A DNA stretch of 64,000 nt from Mixia osmundae IAM 14324 (taxonomy: Eukaryota > Basidiomycota > Mixiomycetes > Mixiales > Mixiaceae), in NCBI RefSeq assembly GCF_000708205.1, contig NW_014575562.1, positions 869,616 through 933,615 of the forward strand, written 5' to 3'. Below, piece by piece: positions 11,495-27,363 of the stretch. Made by a program: the position numbers and the translations under genes. The notes under the pieces were generated by a model. That model made no database searches. It was not told where the DNA came from and saw nothing but the letters and a program-made list of their open reading frames with translations. The number at the start of each line of letters is the position of its first letter. The first letter of the stretch is position 1.

Positions 11495-13949
11495 TTAGCA
11501 TTTCCTGACGATGCCTCGTCGCACCTCCTCGGCTCTGCAGAATTGGCTGGTCAGCTTCGACCAGTTCATATCGACCGGTACTCGCCTATACTCGAACATC
11601 AAGTGGGTGGCAGAATAGAGCGCGATGCACGCCAACGCAAGAAACTTGTAGCCTGCAAAGCGATTTAGCAACCTGGCTGAGGAGCACGTCGAGGACCTGC
11701 CTGAAAAGGTCCCGAATACCTGGCTGCCGAGGTATTTGATGCCGTCAACGCCGATCGCAAATCCGATGAGGTTAGCGGTCATCATCATGAGGATATTGGC
11801 TACGCCGCCGGCCGCTGCGACATGCCGATACCACCACTTACTTTCGTACTGCAGCTGTGTCAGCGATTCGATCCGCCGTTTTAGCGAGAGGCTTACTTTG
11901 CGCTCAGGCACGGCGCGTTTAGCGAGCACTTCTGGGAGAATGAAGAGAGCGACGACCCAGCCCCAAGTGAGAAGCTGAAGCGAGAGATCGTGCCACATTG
12001 CGACAAACGTAAAGACGAGCAAGGTTGCGGGTATCATGTTCTTATTGCCGCCGATGGGTATGTAGATGTATCTGCTCTCGTCTGGTCAGACGAACTGTGA
12101 TGAAGTCATGGCTGCCCACCTGATGATCCAGAGATTGAAGCTTCGGTGCCAGCTGCGCCAGAAACCGAGTGTGGAGTAGTTGTTGGCCATGCATCTCACC
12201 ATGTTCTCGGGCGGATCGATGCCGTCCGTCAGGGCCCATAGCCGGAAGAACCGCCAAGGCAGTAAAAGCTATACGAAGATGAGCTGAGGCGTCTGATAGG
12301 CTGGCATGCGCACCTTTAGCCAAACGATGATGAGGTTCCAGAAGCCAATCATGCTGACTTCGAATGGGGTATCGCCTGCCCATCCGCCTTCTTCCGACTT
12401 GATGGCGACGACATAGATGTTATGCAAGACCCATTCCATGGTGAGCAGGGACACGGCAAAGCGGACTGCGTATGATATGGTTTCCCTCCTTGGCAGCTTC
12501 GGTGGTAGCTTGAGCTGAGCCACAAAGTCGTTATACGTCATGATCGGTCCTGCGATGTACAGAGGCGGATAGAACGCATAGGCGAGATAATGATAAAAGT
12601 TGTACTCTGCCGGCGCATGCGATGTTGCAACGGAACTGATGCCTGATAGTTTGGCAGTGCCATTTGCAGCGCCAGTCTCGTCCTGCCTGACTGTCAGCGT
12701 GCAGATAGGTGAGTCGGTGTGAGCTCACTCGTCGATAGGCAGAGATGGCCCAGCGATAATCTAGCGAAAAGGAAACAAGTCTGAGCATAGTGATGTTATG
12801 GTGCAGCTGCCACCTCGGTACCAAGCCTCTCGCTACGTTGGAGTCCTGCAACGGGAGTCAGATCCGTTGCGGCAGCATAGAGCCTTCTTGCTTACCATCC
12901 AAGCGAGCGAGGTATGCAGAGACGCAAATTTGTAGCCCCCATACATGTCGTTGAGGAAGAGGGTACCGATATTGAAGCCCCAGACTGCAACGACGCCGAA
13001 CTTGCTCTTTGCCGTTCGCGTGGCCACAAGGTAATTGGTGGTGACGAGGATGGCGAGAAAGAGGACAGAGAAGCCGTGAAAGAGCAGGAGAAAGGCTGCG
13101 GTGGCCGGTAGGAGAAAGGGCAGCCGATCTGGCGCGGAAAGGCGAGAAGCAGAGGAGCGCATTCTGGCGAGCTGTCTTCTTGCGAATAATCGGGATGCGA
13201 CGCCCCATATGACAGCCAGCACGACCAGAGCCGCGAAAGAGTTGCGAAAAGTAGAGTACTGATGATCAGAATTGTCCTGGTCTGCGCATGAGCTTGGATG
13301 GCAAGATGTTCGCTGCGACTCACGACGCGTTCTGTCATCCAGCCTGGCGAAAGCCGCCCAGCATACTTTGCATAATTCGGATGCTCCGCTGCATGCGACA
13401 TCAGAACAGATGATGCAGATCGTGGACCCCGTGCTCACGCCGGCTGAGACGCATGGCGACTCGCGTCATTTGTAAGACGGCAGCAGTGACGATGACGCTG
13501 TAGAGTATATACTCAGGCGTTCGCCATCGTGGCCGTGTTCGCCTCAGCGAATCCGAACTGATGACTGTATCCTTGAGCTGTATCGGCACCTTGCCCCTTC
13601 GCGTTGCATCAGGCGTGGTGAGCTGGCGCAAAGGCAGACCGTTGGCTTCATCTGCCAACAAGGTTGCGTTGTTGCGCTTTGTCGAAGGAGGGACAGTGAC
13701 CGTCATGCTCGCGATACCATTGGCAAACAAGCTCTTCGACTTGAGCTTGTTGGCATCTTGGGCTGCTGTCTGTGAGCTGGGTAGCCGTGGCAGAGAGCTG
13801 AGCTGAGGCGTTGGCATCGTGAGGATGAAGGGCGGCGGCGCGCCTGCCAAGACGCCCTGCGCTAGCCTGGGCGATGCACTGCTAGCTCTCGGCAGCTCTC
13901 CTGACGAGTCGATCACTCGTGGGGATCTTGGCGGCGGCTCAAGGGACAT
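11495..13949 (-). CDS. GUP1: MBOAT acyltransferase Gup1 (GPI-anchor remodelling)
   Basis: Seven exons: 13949-13439, 13388-13324, 13276-12896, 12845-12729, 12682-12314, 12268-12120, 12071-11495; 722 residues; introns 45-50 bases, all in phase. Gup1 is a multi-span ER membrane protein that puts a very long acyl chain on the GPI lipid. Signatures: [83 protein letters not shown], the MBOAT block [20 protein letters not shown] and [18 protein letters not shown] with the conserved histidine in MWHDLS. The start is uncertain: ATGs at 13949 and 13817 are both in frame, and the N-terminal 100 residues are disordered either way. The tail is tail-to-tail with gpi16. Confidence 0.93.
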
Positions 13950-14188
13950 TGACGATGTTCGCGCTTGGGAAGCGCAAGGCAAGCGCGCCGGCTTGGACGG
14001 TCCGGACGTCCGGCGGACGTGTCTTCGCGCTCGAAAAGTTTGACAGGAGCCCAGAAAAAGAGTGACCGAGGACGAGGAAGCCTTCGAGCTCAGACGGGGA
14101 GAGCAGTGATCACAACGTGTGAGCTCATCAAGCAGACGACGCTTCGGCAAGACGCGCTAGCTTCACGAGTCGAGTCAGGCAAGCAGAG

Positions 14189-14680
14189 ATGACGGCAGTC
14201 AACCCAAAGGCGTTTCCTCTGGCGGACGCAGCTCTGACGAACCAGATCCTTGACCTGGTCCAGCAGGTCTGTCTCCAGCCGATGAGATCATCAATGAAAG
14301 ATGCTGACGAATAGCTTAATAACAGGCATCGCACTACAAGCAGCTCAAGAAGGGCGCCAACGAAGCCACAAAGACGCTCAACAGAGGCATCTGCGAGTTC
14401 TGCGTCATGACGGCCGACACTGAGCCCATCGAGATTCTCCTCCACCTGCCGCTTCTCTGCGAGGACAAGGTACGCCTGGAGTTGTCTCTGCACGGTTTGG
14501 CATGCTGACAAAGAGACACAGAACGTCCCGTACGTGTTCGTGCCGAGCAAGACGGCACTCGGTCGCGCTTGCGGTGTCTCGCGACCTGTCATCGCCTGCT
14601 CGGTCACGACATCCGAAGCCAGAGAGTTGGTGTCTCAGATCCAGTCGGTCAAGGAGAAGATCGAAAGACTGCTCGTCTGA
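14189..14680 (+). CDS. SNU13: U4/U6.U5 snRNP and box C/D snoRNP protein Snu13 (15.5K)
   Basis: Three exons, 14189-14266, 14326-14469, 14522-14680; 126 residues, exactly the family size. The sequence is nearly the consensus: [54 protein letters not shown] and [17 protein letters not shown]. It binds the kink-turn of U4 snRNA and of box C/D snoRNAs (L7Ae fold), so it serves both splicing and rRNA methylation. Highly conserved residues fix both introns (59 and 52 bases). It is head-to-head with gup1. Confidence 0.97.
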
Positions 14681-14914
14681 GTAGCGTACAATGTTGTCAT
14701 ACTGTCTGCCTCTCGATGGGATGATACCATGACTCCCTGCTCCTGCTCTCGTCCGTCTCATGAGCTGTCGACTGAGCAAACTCTGATCGACCTTGCGTCT
14801 CCTGCTTTCCATTGACTCGCACGCCTTGTGGTGTCCGCGAGCCCATCCACAGCACTTTGAGCACTTGACCATGTCTGTCGCGTCGAAAACCTTGCCATCA
14901 CCTCGTCGTCGAAA

Positions 14915-16024
14915 ATGGACAGCATCAACGCAGCTGCTGACCGGTCGGCTGCAGCTGCTGAGCTCGGCAATGCTCGAGCGGACCACAAGCATGCAGACAC
15001 TAGCGAGCGACCGACTTCACGTCAGCCACGCAAGGCCAGCAAGCAGATTGACGGCACAACGGCTGCCCCGAGTGGCTCTGCAGCTCTCGAGAATTTGACG
15101 GCAGAGGATGCCATGCGGATCGTCTTGCCCGCTCGTATGACACAGTTTGAGCCCTTTGGCAAAGCCCGCAATGGCAGCCCTATACCAGATCCAGGTCAGC
15201 CTGAGTTTGGCTGCAGCAGGCATGAGCTCACTGGCAAGTCAGACGGACTCGGATGGCCAGGGAAGGGCACGCTCGAGCGGCTACATGATTCAAAGCAAGA
15301 GGCGGGGGAGAGGCAGACGAGGCTAGCGGGCGCAATAAGGACGGTACTAGAATGTATCGGTGAAGATCCAGACCGGGAGGGATTGCTCAAGACGCCGGAA
15401 CGGTACGCCAAGGCGCTACTGTGGCTCACGAGAGGCTACGAAGAACGCTTGTCCGGTCAGTCGCTCCTTCGAGACAGCGCAGGACTAGCTCATGGAGGTG
15501 CAGATGTCATCGGAGGCGCCATATTCGCAGAGGATCACGACGAGATGGTCATCGTGCGCGACATTGACATCTTCAGCTTGTGCGAGCATCATATGGTCCC
15601 CTTTGTCGGCAAAGTGACACCGTTGGTACCTCAGCGTTTGATACAGGCTGAGCATATCGCAGGTCTCGATTGGATATATACCCTCACGCGGCGGTCACGT
15701 TCTGGGGATCTCGAAGCTGGCCAGGATAGCAGAGACGTTCTCCCGGCGTCTGCAAGTCCAGGAACGTCTGACGAAGCAAATCGCAATGGCGATAGACGAA
15801 GCCATCAAGCCGCGCGGCGTCGCAGTTGTCATGGAAGCTACGTCAGTTTACCACAATAAACCTGCGAGGGCTAGCTGATTGAAGAGTGCAGCCACATGTG
15901 TATGACAATGAGAGGCGTGCAGAAGCCAGGAGCAACAACGGTGACATCTGCCATGCTGGGCGCATTCAGAGACAAGGACAAGACGCGATCAGAATTCCTG
16001 ACACTCATTCGATCTCCTCGGTGA
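14915..16024 (+). CDS. GCH1: GTP cyclohydrolase I
   Basis: Four exons, 14915-15455, 15504-15613, 15663-15841, 15892-16024; 320 residues. The enzyme turns GTP into 7,8-dihydroneopterin triphosphate, the first step to folate and tetrahydrobiopterin. The first 135 residues are a disordered extension; the catalytic part starts near [20 protein letters not shown]. Zinc ligands are in [11 protein letters not shown] and HMCMTMRG; substrate-binding blocks are [28 protein letters not shown] and [13 protein letters not shown]. The chain ends [17 protein letters not shown]. Introns of 48-50 bases keep phase, including one that splits the Thr before HMCM. Convergent with the b561 gene, 119 bases away. 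Confidence 0.96.
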
Positions 16025-16143
16025 TGGGGTGTAATCATGCTTGCATAGACTGTACCACGATGCGCAACTTGTATGACCTTGTACGGATACAATTGCAGCT
16101 TGCAACAACACCGACTTGCGCTTCGTGTACTTCGTGATGCCGA

Positions 16144-16991
16144 TCAGCGGAATTGCATCTTTGATGGATTCAGGCCAAGCAAGACGCCTACGCCTAAGAG
16201 CGCAAGACCGCCAAACATGACGTTCCGTTGCAGACTGGATGAGTTCTGCAGGACCCAGTCTGCGCTCGTGACGGCTGTCATAGGTGTCAATATGAGCAAG
16301 ATGAAGAGCGTATAGCCCAATGCCCTGCCATCAAATTTGATCAGCGCTGTTCAGACTGGCGAGCCGAGCGCGCGTCGTCTCACCTGTGATATTTCCAAGT
16401 CGCTTTGGCTTTGGCTTCACCTCCCAAGAGCTTCTGGCCGGCAGGATACGCCTGCAGAAGACCGACGATAGCTTGGAAGACGAGCAGGCTGACCGTCGTG
16501 ATGCCCAGAATACCGTGCCAGGTTGCAAAGTGTGCAGCTTCGTGTAGTTTCTTATTGAAGATGATGATGGCCACGCCGCCGAGTATGGACACCAGCGCGA
16601 GACCTTGGAAGATCTGATGTACGTTCTGACCTTTCCTCTTGGCCTGTGGAGACTTTGTGGGCTGGAGCACGAGGATACCGTAGCCGAAGAAGACGATGGC
16701 AAGGGACTGGAGTGCCGGGTGATAACTGAACAGGCCGGCAGGATGCTCGATCAGCATGACCCAAGTCGTGATGGCGAACAGGATAACGCCAACTTGCGCA
16801 GCCAGCGCCATTGTCCGATTGGCCAGATTGTTGAGCAGACTGGCATAGGATGCTTGTGCTTTTGCCATACTTTCCTCGAGATCGGGGTTGTCTGCCGTCG
16901 TGCTATTACCTAAGAGCGGCCGGTCTTCGCCGTTGTCACTCTGTGCGCTCGACGGCGATCGAACAGATGCGTCGGGGGCACCGCTGCTCAT
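16144..16991 (-). CDS. Cytochrome b561-domain membrane protein
   Basis: Two exons, 16991-16384 and 16324-16144; 262 residues. About 70 hydrophilic residues are followed by six predicted spans of the cytochrome b561 family: ALAAQVGVILFAITTWVML, a span with SYHPALQSLAIVFFGYG, GQNVHQIFQGLALVSILGG, HFATWHGILGITTVSLL, then after the intron LGYTLFILLILTPMTAV and LALLGVGVLLGL. The histidines in SYHPAL, VHQIF, ATWHGI and WKYHR sit where the family binds two hemes. Relatives (CYB561D type) move electrons across a membrane from ascorbate or a like donor to ferric iron or monodehydroascorbate. Substrate and membrane cannot be told from sequence. Head-to-head with snf1. Confidence 0.85.
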
Positions 16992-17225
16992 GCCTGATCA
17001 GTGCACTGAGCGAAAGACGGCGACCGAGAGCTGCGTCAGCAACGAGGTTGCTACGTAATCAACTTCTCAGTCAAGTTTTCATCACCTAGTCACCGTCGCC
17101 GGCGTCGGCGGCCAGTCGGAGGTGCAGGCAGATCTGTACCGTCTGTGACAGGTCAGCGAAGACGATAGGCGATGAAGAGGCAGTCGGTGCAGTCGCGATA
17201 GCAACAGGGTCAAGCTCGACGGGAA

Positions 17226-19996
<2,771 letters not shown>

Positions 19997-20140
19997 TGCT
20001 CCTACTTTGATCACATAGACTGTGTTGCCTGTCTCCTTTTGTCCGATGAGTATATGTTGTAAGTCTAGATAGCCCTGCGTGCATAGAGGAATCAACAACA
20101 AGATGCACGGTACATAAATGTCATGCGACGCGAATGAAAG

Positions 20141-23100
20141 CTATTGGGCCGATGACGGTCGTTTGTACTTGTCTTTAGCCAGCTCTGCTGACGCTGGTGC
20201 GAGCGAATTGCGTGCCCCAAGCATCAATTTGCCAGCCCCTTCGGTCAAGCCGATCATAGGCTTGAGTACTGCGACAGGTACGGCTCTGACGATGGAGTGA
20301 GGACGCCCCTGTTCAAGCAGCGGCATCAGCGCTACGTGCGTGATACAAACGAAGTCGCGTACCTCTGCAGAGCCATCGTAATACTCCATCGGTACTGCTA
20401 GTATGGTCTGTGCGCCAGATCTGATGCCGGTGCGCAAGCTCTGGTAAGCTTCTGAAATGCCTTGTCTGACGTCAAGCGGCTGCTGTGCATGTTTGCTGAA
20501 AGCCTCCGTCTCCTTCGAATGGCCATCGTCGAGCACAAAGGATGATGACATGTCTGGCAAGACTGCCTCATTGTACTTTGCACCGATGGCGTGCTCTGCC
20601 TTCTCAAGAATGACCTGCGTGCCTGTAGCGAGCCGGGCGCCCACGCGCAGTGCCTCTAGACCCGACGTTTGGGCGAAAGAGGTCGTGCCTCGCAAGAGGC
20701 CGCGCATGAGCCTGCCGTCACGCTTATACTGCTCGATCGGAAGCAGTATGAGATCTGCCACGCCTGACCCGACATTGACGAGCGAGCGAACGGGCGCGAT
20801 GCCTGAGAGGAAGTCGGACAGCTGATTGGCTTTGACATCTGGGCTCCAGATTTCTTGCAGTAGGTCCGATAGCCTGGAAAAGCCATGCACGTCTGAAAGG
20901 ACAATGCGTCGAAGGACCATCTCCGAAGCGTCGAAGTGGAAGAGATTCATCAATTCGCCAAAGCGACCACCTCGGAGTGCATTGTAGTCGACTCGTTTCG
21001 GCTTGTAGTCCAGTTTGATCACCACTGGCATAATCTCGAGCGAGCCTGCTTCGGATTCAGACTCAGCGAGCTAAATAGTCTGGGGAGCTCACGTATGTAG
21101 GCCTGCTCCGATAGCTGGGATGATGCCGCTGCTACAGGCTCGGGCCTGAAGCTTCCAAAGTGCTTGAGGAAGTCTAAGGCATCTTGATCGATATGCAATC
21201 GCAATGGCGTGATTTGACCTTTGATAACCAGCTCGTCCGTGGCTTGTCCAGGCGAGTGAAGTGCGGCGACTTCCAACCTGAGCATCGGCTGCGTACTCGT
21301 TCGCATGCTACCGCCTTCGGACACTTTCATTTCCGCCAAAAATTTGCGCCAAGTCGATGTTTTAATGTTGTCAATGATGTCGAAGCTGTCGAGTAACAGA
21401 GAATGCGATGCCGAGACTTTCACTGCTGCGCCCAGCTGATTCTGGCTCGTGAAATTGCTGCTGTTAGCTTTACTAATCCTTAATCTGACCTCGATAGCAG
21501 CTTGTCTGGATCTGTTTAGCTTGCCTTGTCGACTCCGTGGCTGATTCGAGGATGTTCGCGAAGTCGGGCGACGTGGCACGTCCAGCAGACTATCGCGCAT
21601 ACTCGCGGTATCATCATCGGCCATCGCGTCGAGTTCGCTGTCAATAGCAAGCATGAGCTGAGCGTCGTCCAGAAGCATCTGCGACTCCGCAAGGCCTAAG
21701 GGGATTGTGTTGTAGAGCAGCATCGACACTGGCTCTTCCATCTTATGCCCCTCCGCCAGCAGTTGGCGGATCTTCTGCAGCCTCTTGCGCATTGCCTTGG
21801 ATTCTCGCTGAATAGTGTCGCGAGTGGCTTGCCAATCGTAGCCTTCGTGCAGCCCGATGACGAGCTGGCAGTCCTTCAGCACCACGCGACGGTCTGGGAT
21901 GCTTCTCGAGCTAGGAACTTCGACCACCTTTGCCGAAACAAAGTGGGTTTCGTCCAACACGACTGGCCCGTCGTGCAGGAGACGGATCGTCTCCCCGTCG
22001 ATATCTGAGATGATCGCCTCATTATTCGCATACGCCTCGAGCGCCTCAAAATCCTCGTCGTTTGACGTTGCATGCGTGGCATGATCGTCTAGAGAGAGGA
22101 AATGATCGTTGGAAGGGAAATCGTCGTCGACGAGGTCCAAGTCGACGTCTTCGACCACTCTTTCTCCGATATTAGAGATGATGACGCTACCTGTGTGCGG
22201 TTTGAGTGACAGTATATCCGGAGAATTTTGCACATACTGAGAAGACTTTGCAATTCTCCCTCAGACAAAGCTGGCCTGGGCCCAAGCGATGCTGCTTTGG
22301 GTGCGACCGGTGTGCCTTCACCTGAATCAAAATGGCCAGGAAAAGCCATCAAGGTCGCGAGAGAGTCCGGACAGACATTGAGCTCTATCTTGGTGTGCTT
22401 GACCATGATCTAAGCGTTGTGTGAGCACCGCATGGGCAGGATGTCTCCGAGCTTACATCATCGGAGGGTTCGATGTGGTCTTCGCTTTTGCGCCATATTG
22501 CTTGCAATGAGCTCACAGTCAAGATTTGCGTGTGTTTGGCGGAATCTTGTAAGGCGATCAAGGAAATTTGCTCGCTTGCATTTGCAAGTTTGATGCGAAT
22601 CCTGTCAGCAGACAGCTTGACCATTGAAGCGGTCTGGTCTTGCACAAGGCTTGTAGAGAATTTTAGATTGTCGACATGTGTCAGCAGATCAGGCTTGCCA
22701 AATTCTGGCAAGATCTGAAGAGTGCTCTCGCGTATGACTAGTCTGATGCGTGTCGACTCGTAAGGTACTTCGGCCTGCTGAATACCCTCTGGCGGCTTCA
22801 AGAAATCGGCAAGCGAGCCATGCCAATTGGCATCTGCTGAATAGGACACGATCAGGCCATCGACAGCAGTCGTTACCCTCGAGTCTTTCGCGCCACTGAA
22901 TTCGTCAAGAATAGTCGTAAAATGGACCTGTAGGCAATTGCCATCGACATGCGCCTTCGTTGCAATGATGCCGATCGTCTGCTGCTGCTCCAAATACTCA
23001 TCAAGAGCCACATGTCGGATCTTCAAGGCAAGTTGTAAGCTCTTATGACCGGCATTTTGTGAGCTGAGCTTTAGCTGGACGTCACGAGCGCTTGCGTGCA

Positions 23101-25627
23101 GCCCGTTCTCCTTGCGCAGATCGAGGCGAGCCTCAGCATTGGCGATGCGAAGACTGAAGCGAAAAGAAGGTTCATGGATACTGCTGCCCGAAGCAGCTGA
23201 GGAAGCGGAGCTCTCCTCGCGGTTCCGACGCGGAGGGAAGAAAAAGCGGCTGCCTATCAAACGATCATCTGCGCTTTGCAGACTGGCCAAGTAGCGTGTA
23301 AGATCGTCAGCAAACAGCTGAGCACCGTCGACGACAGCTTTGTTGAGGCTGAAGCTACAAGTCTCTACGTCAAAGCGCAGCGTAGCAGGCAGTGAAGTGT
23401 AAGTGAGGACACTGGCTTGCTTCGACACGTCTTGAGCTGCCTCAGCGCCGAAGCTCGCGAGACAGCACGCATCAGGCTCCTTGGCGTTGTTGTCGGCTGG
23501 CACTAGAAAGATGAGCGTCCGCGACACTGAAGATGTCACTTCGGGCTTTGATGATTGAAGCCGGCCATTGTGCAAGTCTAAGATGAATGTGCCGCCTCTG
23601 CTGACGGCAGTCGGACCGGGGCAGCTAAGCTCGCAGCGGATGAACATAAGTCTGAGTGACAATCGCTTTCCGTTCGGCTGAGGGGTCTCGCTGCTGTAGG
23701 TGGTCACTCGCGCAACTGCCGGACTGCTGGGCCGCGAAGCCGGTGCGAATGCCTGTCCGATCGCCAGCACCGATGCGAGGCGCTCAAGGATGGAGACGTC
23801 GATTGTGACTTTGACTGGATGCATCACAATGTGCGCACACGGGTCTGCTTCTCGCGTGTCAAAGGTGCATATGAGCATTGATTTATCCTCGCTATGCTTC
23901 TGCCGAATGCGCTTGCTTTGCAGGCGTACGGTGCCCTGATAGCGCCTTAAAGACGGTACACTGCTTGTGCGGGCATCATAGCCTATGTCGGACAACTCGA
24001 CAGGCGATAAGATGCTCACGGAATGCGAAATGAGATGCTCTGTCAACTGAATGGCGCTGACGGTGAGGTTTGCGAGTGCATCTTGTAACTCAATGTGCAG
24101 AGTGGCGAGTGACAGATATAGATGCGCGTCTTTGTTTGCCTCGCAGTGATACAAGGTAGCCTCGACACCGATCGACTTGAAGTTAAAATTGGTCCTCTTC
24201 GGAGTCCCGTCGTTGTCAACGGGTATACCTCGGGCGCTCGGTGAGGAGGCGCGTAGTACGTCCGCAAAGTCTGCCAGTCGTCGCAGCTGCGCGAGGGTGA
24301 TTTCTATAGTAGTCAAGCCCGATTCGGCCTGTATTGAGAGCATTCGCCGTTGCGGTGAAGTGATCGTGATCCGAATTGGCGCATCAGAGAGGGACAGTAC
24401 TCGGTCGCGCGACGGATGCGCCAGAGGCGTAGCAGTCTTTGATTCATCTCCGGATGATTCCGCATCGAGATAGACGCTTGTACCGCTCGCAAAAGTAGCT
24501 GTAGTTGTCTTCAAGTCAAAAGTTGCGCGAGACATGGCCATCAGATCATCAGATTCGACACTCGTAGAAGAGTCGGTATCGCTTGCACTGTCCGCTCGCC
24601 GGCGACTGCGGGGACGCTGGCCGCGGATTCCCGAAACATCTTGGCCAGCAAGCAATACCTCGACACCCTCAATTTCCAGCCTGCGCGCCGTGACTTGGCT
24701 CTGCTCGCCATCTGTACGCTGCGAGAGGTCTGACTGGAATGCAAAACGTGCAAGCCTGAGCTCGATCGCCGCCTTTTCGCTTGCTTGGGGTCTTGCATCG
24801 TCACAGACAGACATGAGCACGGTGACCTGACTGAGGGTGACTTCCAGTCGACTGAGCAGCCGTTCGACGAGACCAGCAAGATAGGTCACTTGCTCAGGCG
24901 GCGGCTCATCACTGCTGAGCACGGTCGCCTGACCGCCAAATGCGCCAGGTAGGCTATGTCTAGACTCGCTAGGCGCGCCGGAGCCATCCGAGCCAGATCG
25001 TCGATGTCCCCGTATGGACGAGTCCAGCTGCTCGGCTTCGAGCGACATTGGATCAAGCTCTTCGCGTAGGAATGTGTCTGCCACTGTTGCTGCGACGCTG
25101 ATCATGGAAGTGTCCATGTGTGCAGGCATGTCTGCAGACTGTGACATGTGCGAAGATGATCGGGCTGGAGATGATGCGGTCATGCCGTCTGGTCTGACAA
25201 CGAGATGCAGAGTCAGGCCGGACAGCTCGAGCGAAAGGCGTGATGACCACGACAGCGGTTGGCTGAGCGACAGGCATAGTCTACCCAATTGGCCAGATTG
25301 ACAGGTCAGTTCGAGACCCTGGGAAGCGAGTGCATCTACGATGCGTGCGGTGATGCCCTGTCGGGTGTGTAGAGCGTCAGTCTTGTGAGTGGTAGGCACG
25401 ATAAGTAGCCGCACCTTGCCATCAAGCTGTACATCACTCAGTACGAGCTTGCCTTTGCCAATGTCGGCCTCGATGCGTTCGAGATCAAGCTGACCATCTT
25501 GTACGAAGGTGCCGATGGATTTGCGCAGTACAAAGGCCAGCAAATGCTTCTGGATGCTTTGGGGCAGCGCAAACGTCGGCAGGCTCGGTAGGGCGGGTAA
25601 GCGCACGAAACTGAACCAGTCGACCAT
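20141..25627 (-). CDS. ATG2: Autophagy lipid-transfer protein Atg2
   Basis: Four exons: 25627-22457, 22409-22238, 22190-21093, 21045-20141; 1781 residues, the usual Atg2 size; each intron is 47 bases. The chorein-type N-terminus is clear (SIQKHLLAFVLRKSIGTF, DLERIEADIGKGKLVLSDV). The C-terminal ATG_C block has IKLDYKPKRVDYNALRGGR, LVNVGSGVADLILLPIEQY and TEGAGKLMLGARNSL. Between lie repeated beta-groove modules and Ser-rich loops. Atg2 bridges ER exit membrane and the growing phagophore and moves phospholipids along its groove; it works with Atg9 and Atg18. The acceptor at 21046 was chosen because it restores the conserved SLEIMPVVIKLDYKP. Atg8, the conjugated membrane tag, is encoded 6.6 kb away. 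Head-to-head with aur1. Confidence 0.95.
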
Positions 25628-25945
25628 GCTGGCTACCTAGAAGCTCACGCTATGTCGAGAAGGTAGCCGCAGGATCATCAAGGCCGCAGTGAGTGAGGAC
25701 AGGGCGCTCAAATCGGTGACGTCGCCCTCTCGTCGTTGACATCGGCGTCACGCGTCACGGCCACGGCCACGGCTCGCCAGCGACGTCGCCCGACATCGAC
25801 ATGATAGGAGGAATAGACCTCATAGGACTGTGATCTTCACCGTTCCGGACCGACAAGCGGCTCGCTGGCTTGCGAAGACACGCTCGATCAAGCCTCAGGC
25901 AGCCTTGACAGCCGAGAACGTGTTGGCACCGTCGCGACAACAAGG
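25628..25945. other. Shared promoter region, atg2 / aur1
   Basis: A 318-base gap between two divergent starts. It contains a run of GGCCAC repeats near 25757-25770. No gene or clear TATA box seen. Confidence 0.5.
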
Positions 25946-27363
25946 ATGCCGTCCTTTCCGAGCGGAGTGACGCTGAATGACAGCGTGAAAAAGCATCTCC
26001 TTTACGCTGTGTCTCGCCTGGACCTCAATCTGTCGCCCTCACTCACAATTCAGCGAGCGAAAGCGCATAGGTGGACATGGCAGCAAGAGGGCCATTACGC
26101 TCTCTTGCTCCTGCTGGCCATCATCAATCTGAGCTATGCAGAGAGTCCGACACTTCTTTTCAAGATCCTCATGGTCGCTGCCTACGTCACAGCCGCTCTC
26201 GTGCCCTTGACGAGCCAATTCGTCCTGCCTGCCTCGATCATCTTTTCTTGGCTGCTGCTCTTTTGGTCGTCAAAGTACATCCCAGTGCGAGTCAGACCGC
26301 ACATCTGGGTCACTCTCCTGCCGACGCTAGAGAGCGTCCTCTACGGCGCCAACATCTCTGATATTCTTACGCGAACGATGAATCCGTTTCTGGATGTGCT
26401 CGCCTGGGTACCCTATGGCATCATTCACTTTGCTGCGCCCTTTGTCGTCGCCGCCACACTCTTTGTCTTCGGCCCGTAAGCCTTTCTCGAAACGCGACTC
26501 GGCTCCTGCTGATTAGACTCCCGCAACGTAGTCCAGGAGCGATCAATTTCTTCGGCAAAGCGTTCGGCTATCTCAACCTGGTCGGGGTGATGATCCAGGT
26601 TGCAGTGCCCTGCACGCCTCCCTGTACGTACAGCTTTCGTTGACTTAGGCACACAAGGCTAAAGGCTCCATCGACAACAGGGTATGAGCTACAGTATGGC
26701 CTGACGCCAGCCCACTATGGCATGCCAGGCTCGCCCGGCGGTCTCGCGCGAATCGATGCCATCTTCCATTCGCATGGCTACACCAATACCTTCACCACAG
26801 CGCCCATACCATTCGGCGCTTTTCCCTCGCTTCATGCAGGCTGCGGAACCATGGAAGCGCTCTTCATGAGCCATTTCTTTCCGGCGGGGAGGGTGGCCTA
26901 TTGGTCTTATGTCCTCTGGCTGTACTGGACGACGATGTACCTGACTCATCACTATCTCATCGATCTTGTCGCTGGTGCAGCGCTCGCTGTCGGCTGCTTT
27001 TACCTCCTCATGTCGGAAGAGTGCGTCTCCTCTTCACCTTTTCAGGACGACACGCTCATCAGATCATACAGGATGAGGCACGCACCTGCACTCGCCGCCG
27101 ACAAAACAAGCTATATACCCCATAGCAGCAGCACTAGTAGCGGAGATGCGTATCAGCTGACGGCGCTCGATGAGCACGAGCTAGACGATGAGGAATTGGA
27201 CCATGCTCAGTTCGGTCCGGTAGACAAGAGCGCGATAGTCCAAAGCAAGGCTACGCGTAGTCTCAGTCCGCCCTCTAACGGTGCTCGAGTGGCGAGTCCG
27301 AGGCCAGCGACAAAGGACATAGAAGCGGGTGATATAGGACGAGCGAGGTCGCCGCGACCATAA
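25946..27363 (+). CDS. AUR1: Inositol phosphorylceramide synthase catalytic subunit Aur1
   Basis: Three exons, 25946-26475, 26532-26623, 26681-27363; 434 residues. Aur1 is a Golgi membrane enzyme that moves phosphoinositol from phosphatidylinositol to ceramide; it is the aureobasidin A target in fungi. Signatures: TQQEG-type loop HRWTWQQEGHYALLLLL, WVPYGIIHFAAPFVVA, FGYLNLVGVMIQVA followed by CTPPWYE (the W codon is split by an intron), then the phosphatase-like motifs FGAFPSLHAG and LTHHYLIDLVAGAALAV with the two catalytic histidines and the aspartate. The tail (about 110 residues) is acidic, Ser-rich and probably cytosolic. Both introns (56 and 57 bases) are fixed by conserved sequence. Confidence 0.95.

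Noticed and set aside
11538-11574. Intron in the last gup1 exon
   Set aside because: A GT..AG pair exists but is only 37 bases and would break the frame of the conserved EEVRRGI end.
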